Positions 8,724 to 16,632 of a stretch of 41,725 bases of DNA are shown piece by piece. The stretch lies in assembly GCA_945952445.1 (NCBI GenBank), contig CAMFIG010000016.1, forward strand, positions 1 to 41,725. The letters run 5' to 3'. Each line of letters starts with the position of its first letter. The stretch's first letter is position 1. Source of the stretch: an uncultured Chlamydiae bacterium. Lineage in GTDB: Bacteria; Chlamydiota; Chlamydiia; Chlamydiales; Rhabdochlamydiaceae. The position numbers were made by a program, and so were the translations under genes. Under the pieces are notes generated by a model that did not search any database, was not told the origin of the DNA, and saw only the letters and a program-made list of their open reading frames with translations.

Positions 8724-9672
8724 TTTTCATTAACTCTTGTGCTAGTTTTTTTGGATCATGACGAATTAAACTTCTCTTCATCAAGTCCATTCGATGAGTC
8801 TCCTTAAATTCTCCCAATAAAGGCGCCATAATGACCCTTTCATCTCCGACAAGATCATTCTCAATCAATTCACCTTCTTCTGCATATACATCGATCAATT
8901 CTTGAGCAGGCTTCTGGTTGTTAACAACTACATAATCAAAGATATCTTCTCCAATAAATCTTTCCATTTCTTTGAGATATGCACTTACAGTATACCCTGT
9001 CGTCTGTCCCTTGCGGTTCATCAGATTCACAATAAATACTTTTTTTGCCATCGTTTTTCTTAAAGCATCGCATACGCCCTCAACTAGCAAATTAGGGATC
9101 AGCGATGTATGCAGCCCTCCCGGACCTATCACAACAAGATCAGCATTCATAATCTCATTTACAGCATGGGGATTCGCTTTTGCGTATGGTTCTAAAAAAA
9201 TACTTTTATATCCTTGATCTATCTCTTGAGATAGATATACTTCTTTTTCACCTTCCAACACCTTTCGATTATTGAGAATCATTTTTAGACGCACTTGGTG
9301 CGTTGTAACAGGGATCACCTTTCCTTTAATGTAAAGAATCTTCCCCACCTCTTCTACTGCTTTTTCAAAACTCCCCGTTACCTTTTCCAAAGCAGAAAGC
9401 AGCAAATTCCCAAAACTATGCCCACCCAATCCTCCTTGCTCAAATCGATAGTTCATTAAAGAACGCATCATAGCAGAGGAATTCGACAAAGCGACAAGAC
9501 ATTGGCGGACATCTCCAGGCGGCAATACTCCTAATTCATCGCGTAAAATACCGGTACTACCTCCATCATCCGCCATAGAAACGATAGCGCTAATCTCCAC
9601 TTCATAGCTCTTCAATCCTCTTAAGACAGCAAAATTCCCAGTTCCCCCACCGATGACAACAATTTTTTTCAT
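8707..9672 (-). CDS. yvcK: YvcK/CofD-like protein (gluconeogenesis factor family)
   Basis: Member of the YvcK (UPF0052/CofD-like) family. In Bacillus these bind UDP-sugars and are needed for growth on gluconeogenic carbon and for normal cell-wall synthesis. The 321-residue length fits. The N-terminus carries the Rossmann-like IGGGTGN (residues 7-13), then MADDGGSTG and the PPGDVRQCLVALS segment typical of the family. VIGPGGLHTSLIPNLLV in the middle is also conserved. The gene overlaps rpe by four bases (ATGA) and the HAD gene by 17, which places it firmly within the leftward operon. I do not recall it between rpe and efp in Chlamydia. Confidence 0.9.
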   Translation of the reverse strand: MKKIVVIGGGTGNFAVLRGLKSYEVEISAIVSMADDGGSTGILRDELGVLPPGDVRQCLVALSNSSAMMRSLMNYRFEQGGLGGHSFGNLLLSALEKVTGSFEKAVEEVGKILYIKGKVIPVTTHQVRLKMILNNRKVLEGEKEVYLSQEIDQGYKSIFLEPYAKANPHAVNEIMNADLVVIGPGGLHTSLIPNLLVEGVCDALRKTMAKKVFIVNLMNRKGQTTGYTVSAYLKEMERFIGEDIFDYVVVNNQKPAQELIDVYAEEGELIENDLVGDERVIMAPLLGEFKETHRMDLMKRSLIRHDPKKLAQELMKIVHHL

Positions 9673-10409
9673 GTCCCACCTAGATTATGCTTTCTTCCTG
9701 CATTTTTCAATTCAAAGATAGCCTGCTTCATATTCGCCGCCTTATATAAATAGCTGCCGGAAACCAAGACATTTGCGCCCGCTTCGATGCAAGCAGATGC
9801 AGTTCGACCACACACCCCCCCATCTACCTGAATCAAAAAAGGCTCAATCCGATCCAGAGAATCTTCCTCAGAAACAACTGCCCCTCCTTTGCGGATCCGC
9901 AATTGATCACATAAATCTCTTGTAAATTTCACCTTTTCTAATGCTTCCGGAATCAATGATTGCCCCCCAAATCCAGGGTTCACTGTCATAATTAAAATAA
10001 GATCGCACTTGTTTAAATATTTAGGAATCATAGACAAAGAAGTGTCAGGACAAAATGCTAGACCAGCCTGCACATTGCACTTGCGAATAAACTGCAGCGT
10101 ATCTTCCACATCCTCAGTAGCCTCAAAGTGAATCGTAAGTCGATCTGCTCCTGCTTGAACAAATCTTTCGATATAGTCATAAGGATTATACATCATCAGG
10201 TGCACATCTAAAAACAAAGATGTCGCCCGACGGAGCGCGGCTACGGCCTGAGGACCCAAGGTCAAATTTCGGACAAAGTGCCCATCCATAATATCGATAT
10301 GCAACGCATCGGCTCCCTGATCTTCCGCTCGCTTTGCCTCTTCAGCCAATCGTCCGAAATCTCCGGATAAAATGGAAGGCTCTACAATAATAGGCCATTC
10401 TTTCTTCAT
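9669..10409 (-). CDS. rpe: Ribulose-phosphate 3-epimerase
   Basis: Interconverts ribulose-5-phosphate and xylulose-5-phosphate in the pentose phosphate pathway. TIM-barrel landmarks are present: EPSILSGDF near the N-terminus, LHIDIMDGHFV and LDVHLM with metal and catalytic residues, VNPGFGGQ, and VDGGV near the phosphate site. The 246 residues exceed the usual ~220; much of the excess is a polar insertion of about 18 residues between VNPGFGGQ and VDGGV (around IRKGGAVVSEEDSLDRIEP). ATG 10409 is preferred because GAGG lies eight bases upstream, while an in-frame GTG at 10418 overlaps that signal. It overlaps yvcK by four bases. Confidence 0.95.
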   Translation of the reverse strand: MKKEWPIIVEPSILSGDFGRLAEEAKRAEDQGADALHIDIMDGHFVRNLTLGPQAVAALRRATSLFLDVHLMMYNPYDYIERFVQAGADRLTIHFEATEDVEDTLQFIRKCNVQAGLAFCPDTSLSMIPKYLNKCDLILIMTVNPGFGGQSLIPEALEKVKFTRDLCDQLRIRKGGAVVSEEDSLDRIEPFLIQVDGGVCGRTASACIEAGANVLVSGSYLYKAANMKQAIFELKNAGRKHNLGGT

Positions 10410-10468
10410 AGAAAACACCTCATTGACTCCTGTGCCTACAAAAAAATAACAAGTCTAATCATTTAAAG

Positions 10469-12427
10469 TCACGCCTTTCCTACCATGCAAAATTCCTCTT
10501 GAATTTCCGACACACCTGAAATAAATATATTTTTTTTCTCTTCTGTCAGACCAAAGAAAATGTATCCCACATAACTCACTTCTGGGTGTGTTGCCACAAA
10601 AGCTACTTTTTGAGATGAGGCTAAATGCAGTTTTTTTTCCAAATCTAAAATTTTATATTTGCAAGCAGAATTCCAAAAACCTATCATCACACTCAACACG
10701 CTGGAAGATTCTTCTATTGCATATTCAAAATCCTGATGAGCATGTTTTTTTTCGCTCATCTCCACAAACATGAAAAACATTGTTTTTAGAAGAGGAGGAG
10801 GAACCAAACTCCGCATTTCAACCGGCACAATGGAGTGAAAGAAGTTTTCCAGCACAAGCTCATTTTGCCACCCCTCCTGCTTGACTAAGTGTTTTAAAGA
10901 GAGCAGCATTTCATTTTGCTTTGAAATCATCCCCCCATTGTAGTCCCGAAATTCGCCGATTATTCTCTGCAATTCCTTCACCACTTCCTGCCGAGCTTTC
11001 AGCAGATCTACAGAGTGATCCTCTCTTGTAAAAAGAAGCTTAGCCAACTTCAATCGGAAAACCGTCGCTTCTTTTTGATATTTCTTACGCAAAACCCCTA
11101 CAATTTTCACCCTGTCTTCAATAAATTTATACCTACCGTGCAATCTTTTATGCAAATCGAGCAAAGAAACCGGGTCCGATGGCAGCAAACGAAGAACTAT
11201 GACAGTAAACGTCAACTCCATATCCGTCTGTTCCTCGAATGAAATAATAACCTGCGGAATATCTCGAATATATTTTAATTCCTGGCTTAAGGTAATGATG
11301 TACTTCATCACTTCCTCCTCATTGCGAGGCATAAAGAGAGCGGGCATTAATTTTTCCACGTTGTTTTTCAAATCTCTAGCAAGGTATTTACGCAATCGGA
11401 ACGTCTCTGCCAAAGTAAAACTAGAGCCATCCTCTTTTTCGACTTCTAGATAACTCGCCTGCGTTTTTCCATCATAACTTTGAGAAACAAACCAAGAACC
11501 CTCTATAGCTTTAGCATTCGGCAACAAGCCTCGAATTGCTTTTAACAAATGCCTTTCTTCAAAGAGTTCATAATTTTTCAAGAAGTTCAACCCAATAAAA
11601 ACCGCTAATACCTTTTTTACTCCGAAAGCCAAATGCAATCTTGCTTTGCTTAACTTAAGCAGCACGTGTCTTTTTTCCTGACTTCTTTCCGCTTCCAACT
11701 TCAAAGATCTATGGAATAGATAGAATACATAAACAATCCGGCTCATATGCTCATATTCGTGCACCTGCTTAAACTCTTCCCTAGAAGTCACTAAAAAGTG
11801 TTGCATCTGCGAAAAAACATCCGAATCAAAACTCTCTGGATGGTGTTGTACAAGAGAAGAGATTCTCTCTTGAATTAGCGCTGTTTTCTCACTAGAAGAC
11901 AGCCCTTTCATTTCCAGAATGCGAGTTGCCTGATAAAAAGAAAGAACACCGATCCGCACTTCGGCATCAAGAACCGGAAAAGAGCGAGTAATTAAATCCC
12001 AATCAAATTCATTTTCCACTACAAAAGACAACTCACAGCATGCATATAGAACATCTGAGAATTCCGGCATCCGAAACTGAGAATAAAGAAAACTATGAAT
12101 CTTCAATCTTCTGCCAGGCAAAAGCCACCTAGCCATCATTTCGTAAAAAAACTTTTCAGCACCAGATTGGTACTTACAAATCAAAAGAACAGCTCCATGC
12201 AAAGAAGATCGCTCCCATTGGACCTTTTTAACAATAGGCAAAGAGCTCAAGAAATCTTCATATACTACTCTCTGCGACCGCTCCACTAATATGTCTTCAT
12301 AGGAAGGACGCGCTATACATCGACGCAAAACACTCCGAACAAAAGACTGGTATACATGTCCTAAGATTTGATCTTCAACTCGATCAAATGGCGTCACAAT
12401 CTCAGGGAACACCGAATTGGACATCAT
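10469..12427 (-). CDS. Large conserved-type protein of unknown function
   Basis: A 652-residue protein that I cannot assign. It has no signal peptide and no clear transmembrane helix. Most of it looks alpha-helical with short beta-prone stretches. A basic helical segment lies around residues 245-270. The C-terminal ~60 residues are less charged and include VAFVATHPEVSYVGYIFFG, resembling a small folded domain. The start overlaps the aspartate kinase stop by four bases (ATGATG), so the two are probably translationally coupled, and rpe follows after 59 bases. Codon use looks like that of its neighbours, so recent transfer is unlikely. I see no enzyme motif. A regulatory or structural role is equally possible. 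Confidence 0.8.
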   Translation of the reverse strand: MMSNSVFPEIVTPFDRVEDQILGHVYQSFVRSVLRRCIARPSYEDILVERSQRVVYEDFLSSLPIVKKVQWERSSLHGAVLLICKYQSGAEKFFYEMMARWLLPGRRLKIHSFLYSQFRMPEFSDVLYACCELSFVVENEFDWDLITRSFPVLDAEVRIGVLSFYQATRILEMKGLSSSEKTALIQERISSLVQHHPESFDSDVFSQMQHFLVTSREEFKQVHEYEHMSRIVYVFYLFHRSLKLEAERSQEKRHVLLKLSKARLHLAFGVKKVLAVFIGLNFLKNYELFEERHLLKAIRGLLPNAKAIEGSWFVSQSYDGKTQASYLEVEKEDGSSFTLAETFRLRKYLARDLKNNVEKLMPALFMPRNEEEVMKYIITLSQELKYIRDIPQVIISFEEQTDMELTFTVIVLRLLPSDPVSLLDLHKRLHGRYKFIEDRVKIVGVLRKKYQKEATVFRLKLAKLLFTREDHSVDLLKARQEVVKELQRIIGEFRDYNGGMISKQNEMLLSLKHLVKQEGWQNELVLENFFHSIVPVEMRSLVPPPLLKTMFFMFVEMSEKKHAHQDFEYAIEESSSVLSVMIGFWNSACKYKILDLEKKLHLASSQKVAFVATHPEVSYVGYIFFGLTEEKKNIFISGVSEIQEEFCMVGKA

Positions 12428-13212
12428 ATAATCCCTCTTTCATAAACTGCAGTTTCTCTTGGTAAAATATTCTCCGAGGGAAGGGGACCAATCCAAGTAC
12501 CCTCACTTCCTGCAGCCAAAAACGACAGCACATGCAAAGGCAGCCGGTTTCTCGCCGCAAGTTCTACCGATCGAACATGCAGCACCTTTGCCCCTTGGCG
12601 TAAAATATGCAACGCATCCTCATAACTGAGCGTTGGCAAACGCTGCGCCTCCTCTTCCTTTTTAGGATCAGCCGTATAGATCCCTAAGACATCCTTGTAA
12701 AACTCAACCTTCTCCGCTCCCAGAGCGATCCCCAAGGCCACGGCAGAGGTATCAGAACCCCCTCTTCCTAAAGTTGTAATCTCCCCTTCGACGCTTATCC
12801 CTTGAAAGCCTGCAACAATCACAATTTTACCTTTATCCAACTGCTGTTGGATTCGATATGGCCTTACATCAAAAATTCGCGCTTCAGAATGCTCGCAGCT
12901 TGTAATAATTCCACTTTGACTGCCAGTAAAACTTACAGCTTCCTTTCCCTTCAATTCCAAAGCCATTGCCAGCAAAGCCATACTCATTCTTTCCCCCGTA
13001 GAGATCAACATATCCAATTCTCTAGTTGGAGGCGCCGGGTGCACTCTCTTAGCCAAAGAAAGCAACTGATCCGTAGTATCCCCCATCGCGCTCACGACAA
13101 CCACAATGCGAGGATATTCACGATGCCTAAGCAAAATCAAATCAGAGATCTCAGAAAAGAGCTCCGGCTGTCGCAGAGATGCACCTCCGAATTTCATAAT
13201 TAAAGTTTTCAT
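12424..13212 (-). CDS. lysC: Aspartate kinase catalytic domain without ACT domain
   Basis: Phosphorylates aspartate at the head of the lysine/diaminopimelate, threonine and methionine pathways. The amino-acid-kinase fold is complete: MKFGGAS at residues 6-12, ISTGERMSMALLA, TLGRGGSDTSAVALG, FYKDVLGIYTADPKK, and LHVRSVELAARN near the end. The protein stops at residue 262, shortly after the GTWIG that normally leads into the ACT domains, so the feedback-sensing half is absent; usual aspartokinases have 400 or more residues. The first motif has alanine where KFGGTS is usual. ATG 13212 has GGGGGGA just upstream and is preferred over the ATG at 13224. It leads the leftward array and is coupled to the unknown 652-residue gene. 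Confidence 0.88.
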   Translation of the reverse strand: MKTLIMKFGGASLRQPELFSEISDLILLRHREYPRIVVVVSAMGDTTDQLLSLAKRVHPAPPTRELDMLISTGERMSMALLAMALELKGKEAVSFTGSQSGIITSCEHSEARIFDVRPYRIQQQLDKGKIVIVAGFQGISVEGEITTLGRGGSDTSAVALGIALGAEKVEFYKDVLGIYTADPKKEEEAQRLPTLSYEDALHILRQGAKVLHVRSVELAARNRLPLHVLSFLAAGSEGTWIGPLPSENILPRETAVYERGII

Positions 13213-13462
13213 ACATCCCCCCATTGAATGGATAGAGTCATCGATCTAATAAAACCGCCTTTAAAAAAACGGGCGCTATGATAATAAAAATTTATATGCC
13301 ACGCAATAGTAAAAATTTATTTTATTCATTAACAAACAATAAAGATTTCACAAAATCTTTTGACATATAGACAAACGCTACATTAAAAAATGCCGTTGAT
13401 TTTTTCCTATCCTATTGTTAGACTTTTGCCTTATAGTTATAAACCCGAGGAGAAACCCTTAA
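13213..13462. promoter_or_regulatory. AT-rich divergent intergenic region (lysC/rpsA)
   Basis: About 250 bases separate the leftward array from rpsA and must hold promoters for both. On the plus strand a perfect TTGACA at 13360-13365 is followed after 17 bases by a weak TTAAAA at 13383. A second candidate, TTGTTA at 13415 and TATAAA at 13438 with 17 bases between, would start transcription at about the ribosome binding site and is less likely. GAGGAG at 13447-13452 is the rpsA ribosome binding site. I see no clear minus-strand promoter. Confidence 0.4.
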
Positions 13463-15229
13463 ATGTCCAAGCACTTAAAACACGACTGGAGCGGAAGCAA
13501 GGTTATCGACGATATCGATTTCCACGAAGAAGACGCCGACCAATTTAAAAAACTATTAAATCGCAAAGAAGAAACTGCGACAGAAGGCTCTATCGCATCC
13601 ATGAGCGCCGGCCAGATTCTAAAAGGTACGATTGTAGAAATCACAAAAGATTTTGTCGTAATCGACGTTGGCCTCAAGTCTGAAGGCCTAGTACCAATTA
13701 ATGAATTTTCTGATGCTAACGAACTTGTGCTTGGCACAGATGTAGAAGTCTTCCTAGATCAAACAGAAGGGGCTGATGGTCAAATCGTTCTTTCTAGAGA
13801 AAAAGCTCGAAGACAAAGACAGTGGGAACACATTAGCACAAACTGCATAGAAGGATCTATCGTAAGAGGAAAAGTCATCCGCAAAGTAAAAGGCGGTCTT
13901 ATGGTGGATATTGGCATGGAAGCCTTTCTCCCAGGCTCTCAAATCGACAATAAGAGAATTAAAAACCTCGACGAATATCTCGGCTACGAATACGACTTCA
14001 AGATTCTTAAAATCAACAGCGAAAGAAAAAACATCGTCGTTTCTAGACGCGAACTTCTCGAAGAAGAGCGCATTTCTCGCAAGGCAGAGCTTCTCGGCAA
14101 CATTGAAGAAGGAGCCATGCGAAAAGGGGTTGTTAAGAACATTACAGATTTTGGTGTCTTCTTAGATCTCGACGGCATCGATGGCTTGCTCCACATCACT
14201 GACATGACTTGGAAAAGAATCAAGCATCCTTCAGAAATGGTACAATTAGGACAAGAGCTTGAAGTAATCATCCTTCATGTTGACAAAGATAAAGGACGCG
14301 TTGCTTTAGGAATGAAGCAAAAAGAATCAAATCCATGGGAAGAAATTGAAAAACGTTATCCTGTGGGAACTCGTGTATGCGGCAAAATCGTCAATCTCGT
14401 TCCTTATGGAGCCTTTATAGAGATCGAGCCAGGCATTGAAGGGTTAATCCACGTCTCCGAAATGTCTTGGGTCAAAAATGTTTCCGATCCTAATGAAGTT
14501 GTCAAAAAAGGAGACGAAGTAGAAGCTATCGTCCTTTCTATACAAAAAGAGGAAGGGAAGATATCTTTAGGAATCAAGCAAACAGAAAAAAATCCCTGGG
14601 ATAATGTAGAAGAAAAGTATCCTATTGGAAGCAGCGTCCAAGCAGAAATCCGCAATTTGACAAATTATGGGGCTTTTGTAGAGCTTGAACCCGGTATTGA
14701 TGGATTGATCCACATCTCCGACTTAAGCTGGATTAAAAAAGTTTCCCACCCTTCAGAAGTGCTGAAAAAGGGAGACAAGGTTGAAGCTGTCGTTTTATCT
14801 GTAGATAAAGAAAGCAAAAAAATCACGCTCGGAGTGAAGCAACTAAGCACAAATCCATGGGAATCGATCGAAAAAACGATGCCCGTTGGAACTTTAGTGA
14901 AAGGCGTTGTTACAAAAATCACAGCATTCGGCGCCTTTGTAGAACTCGATAATGGCATCGAAGCTCTAGTTCATGTGACAGAACTTTCCGACCAACCTTT
15001 TGGAAAAGTAGAGGAAGTTGTGAATAAAGGCGATGAAATCACAGCTAAAGTGATTAAGTTAGATCCTGAACACAAAAAAATTGCTTTATCCATTAAGGAG
15101 TTCCTTGTCGACCAGAACAAATACAATCGCGATGACATCGTTGTCGGTTCTTCTAAAGCTTCCTCTAAAGGAAGAAAAAAGAAAAAAACAGAAGAATCGT
15201 CTGATGAAGCTGAAAGAGAAGAGGGGTAA
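13463..15229 (+). CDS. rpsA: 30S ribosomal protein S1
   Basis: RNA-binding ribosomal protein that helps load mRNA on the 30S subunit. The 588 residues hold six S1 (OB-fold) domains starting near residues 48, 131, 217, 302, 389 and 474. Domains 3-6 are the most regular, with the recurring patterns [21 protein letters not shown] and KNPW before each new repeat. The tail (about 560-588) is a Lys/Ser/Glu-rich extension. The ATG at 13463 has GAGGAG ten bases upstream. A strong terminator hairpin contains the stop codon, so rpsA seems to be its own transcription unit. The gene precedes nusA as in Chlamydia. Confidence 0.97.
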   Translation: MSKHLKHDWSGSKVIDDIDFHEEDADQFKKLLNRKEETATEGSIASMSAGQILKGTIVEITKDFVVIDVGLKSEGLVPINEFSDANELVLGTDVEVFLDQTEGADGQIVLSREKARRQRQWEHISTNCIEGSIVRGKVIRKVKGGLMVDIGMEAFLPGSQIDNKRIKNLDEYLGYEYDFKILKINSERKNIVVSRRELLEEERISRKAELLGNIEEGAMRKGVVKNITDFGVFLDLDGIDGLLHITDMTWKRIKHPSEMVQLGQELEVIILHVDKDKGRVALGMKQKESNPWEEIEKRYPVGTRVCGKIVNLVPYGAFIEIEPGIEGLIHVSEMSWVKNVSDPNEVVKKGDEVEAIVLSIQKEEGKISLGIKQTEKNPWDNVEEKYPIGSSVQAEIRNLTNYGAFVELEPGIDGLIHISDLSWIKKVSHPSEVLKKGDKVEAVVLSVDKESKKITLGVKQLSTNPWESIEKTMPVGTLVKGVVTKITAFGAFVELDNGIEALVHVTELSDQPFGKVEEVVNKGDEITAKVIKLDPEHKKIALSIKEFLVDQNKYNRDDIVVGSSKASSKGRKKKKTEESSDEAEREEG

Positions 15230-15243
15230 TCCCCTCTTCTTTT
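15217..15243 (+). terminator. Rho-independent terminator built on the rpsA stop codon
   Basis: AGAAGAGGGG pairs perfectly with CCCCTCTTCT across the four-base loop TAAT, followed by TTT. The TAA in the loop (15227-15229) is the rpsA stop codon. A ten-base stem with a T tract is a textbook intrinsic terminator. It is the only strong one I found in the window. Confidence 0.8.
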
Positions 15244-15357
15244 CCGCAATATAGTAAAACTTACCATTTGTAATACTATGCAAATCTCTCCGTAGAGATC
15301 CACACTGAAAGTGAATGAATACAATAAAAAGATTTAGCCGTTTTTGAGGGCTGTACC
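15244..15357 (+). promoter_or_regulatory. Leader and likely promoter region of nusA-infB
   Basis: This 114-base gap follows the rpsA terminator, so the nusA operon should have its own promoter here. TACAAT at 15320-15325 is a good -10 but has no convincing -35. TATAGT at 15250 is an alternative. No hairpin of note was seen. Confidence 0.35.
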
Positions 15358-16629
15358 ATGAATAAAGATTTAGTAGCCATTTTTGAATACCTAGAGCGCG
15401 AAAAAGGGATTAAAAGAGATGTCATTATTGGCGCTATCGAAGAAGCTTTGCGAGCAGCAGCCCGAAAAAGCATTAAAGGATTGCTCAATGTTTCCGTAAA
15501 AATCAATCCAAAAACGGGAGTAATTGATGTTTTTGCTCAAAAAGAGGTAGTCGAAACTGTCTCTATCCCCGACGAAGAAATAACCTTGGAAGATGCTCGT
15601 GTCATCGAGCCGGAATGCAACATTGGCGATTGGATTGATTTAACTGTAACTCCACAAGATTTTGGCAGAATTGCTGCTCAGACAGCACGCCAAGTAATGT
15701 CTCAAAAATTACGCAGCGCAGAGCGCGACGTGATTTATGAAGAATATCGACATAGAGTCAATGAAATTATTTCCGGAACTGTAAAGCGCGTAGTACGCGG
15801 CGCCACTTTAATTGTCGATCTAGGTAAAGTAGAGGGAATCCTCCCGGATCGATTCTATCCTAAAACAGAAAAATACAATGTGGGCGAACGTGTCCAAGCT
15901 CTTTTATACGAAGTAAAAGACACAGAAAATGGAGGAGCTGAAGTCGTCCTTTCTCGCAGCCATCCGGAATTTGTCTCCCAGCTTTTTTATTTAGAAGTTC
16001 CCGAATTAAAAGATGGCACAGTTACAATAGAGCACATTGTAAGAGATGCCGGATATCGTACAAAAATGGCAGTAAAATCCTCCGATCCTAAAGTAGATCC
16101 TGTCGGAGCTTGCGTAGGAGTACGAGGAACCCGAGTAAAAAATATTATCCGCGAACTCAACAACGAAAAAATCGACATCATGCCGTATTCCGAAGATCCA
16201 TTTAAATTGCTCCAAAATGCTCTAGCGCCTATCGAGGCCAAAAAAATGGAAATCGACGAAGAGAGAAACTGCATGCATATTGTTGTAGAAGACGAACAAT
16301 ACCCGACAGCCCTTGGAAAACGAGGCATGAATGCCCGATTGAACGGCGAACTCATCGGGATGGAACTCCAAGTCAAACGCCTGAGCGACTACCAAGCAGC
16401 AACCAATTTAGAAAGAGTGCAAATGGCCGCATCAGATGATCCTTTACTAGATCAGACCTTGACAATTGAAGGCATGAGCCCTTTAATTGTAGAAAGTCTA
16501 ATTAGCGCCGGATACGATACAAAGCGTAAACTATTAAATGCAACCGCACAGCAGCTTGCCATGATTCCAGAAATCAGTAGAGAGATGGCTGACAAAATAC
16601 TAGAGCAAATTCGCAAAAAAAGGACGTAG
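15358..16629 (+). CDS. nusA: Transcription termination/antitermination factor NusA
   Basis: Binds RNA polymerase and nascent RNA to control pausing, termination and antitermination. Domains are in the standard order: N-terminal polymerase-binding domain (about 1-130), S1 domain (about 135-200, GTVKRVVRGATLIVDLG), KH1 (about 225-290, with GACVGVRGTRVKNIIREL) and KH2 (about 300-345, with ALGKRGMNARLNGELIG). The C-terminus (about 360-423) has one helix-hairpin-helix-like acidic-repeat domain rather than the two of E. coli, so the 423 residues are intermediate in length. infB starts three bases after its stop, giving the conserved nusA-infB pairing. Confidence 0.97.
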   Translation: MNKDLVAIFEYLEREKGIKRDVIIGAIEEALRAAARKSIKGLLNVSVKINPKTGVIDVFAQKEVVETVSIPDEEITLEDARVIEPECNIGDWIDLTVTPQDFGRIAAQTARQVMSQKLRSAERDVIYEEYRHRVNEIISGTVKRVVRGATLIVDLGKVEGILPDRFYPKTEKYNVGERVQALLYEVKDTENGGAEVVLSRSHPEFVSQLFYLEVPELKDGTVTIEHIVRDAGYRTKMAVKSSDPKVDPVGACVGVRGTRVKNIIRELNNEKIDIMPYSEDPFKLLQNALAPIEAKKMEIDEERNCMHIVVEDEQYPTALGKRGMNARLNGELIGMELQVKRLSDYQAATNLERVQMAASDDPLLDQTLTIEGMSPLIVESLISAGYDTKRKLLNATAQQLAMIPEISREMADKILEQIRKKRT

Positions 16630-16632
16630 ACT

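Noticed and set aside
13360-13365. TTGACA before rpsA as a firm promoter
   Set aside because: The -10 at the right distance is poor, so it is listed only as part of a candidate region.
13984-14958. Serine-rich open frames opposite rpsA that resemble each other
   Set aside because: They are antisense to the repeated S1 domains, so their mutual similarity comes from the S1 repeats; they have no ribosome binding sites.
13600-15050. Internal repeats in this stretch as possible tandem DNA repeats
   Set aside because: They are the six S1 domains of ribosomal protein S1, repeated at protein level and diverged at DNA level.
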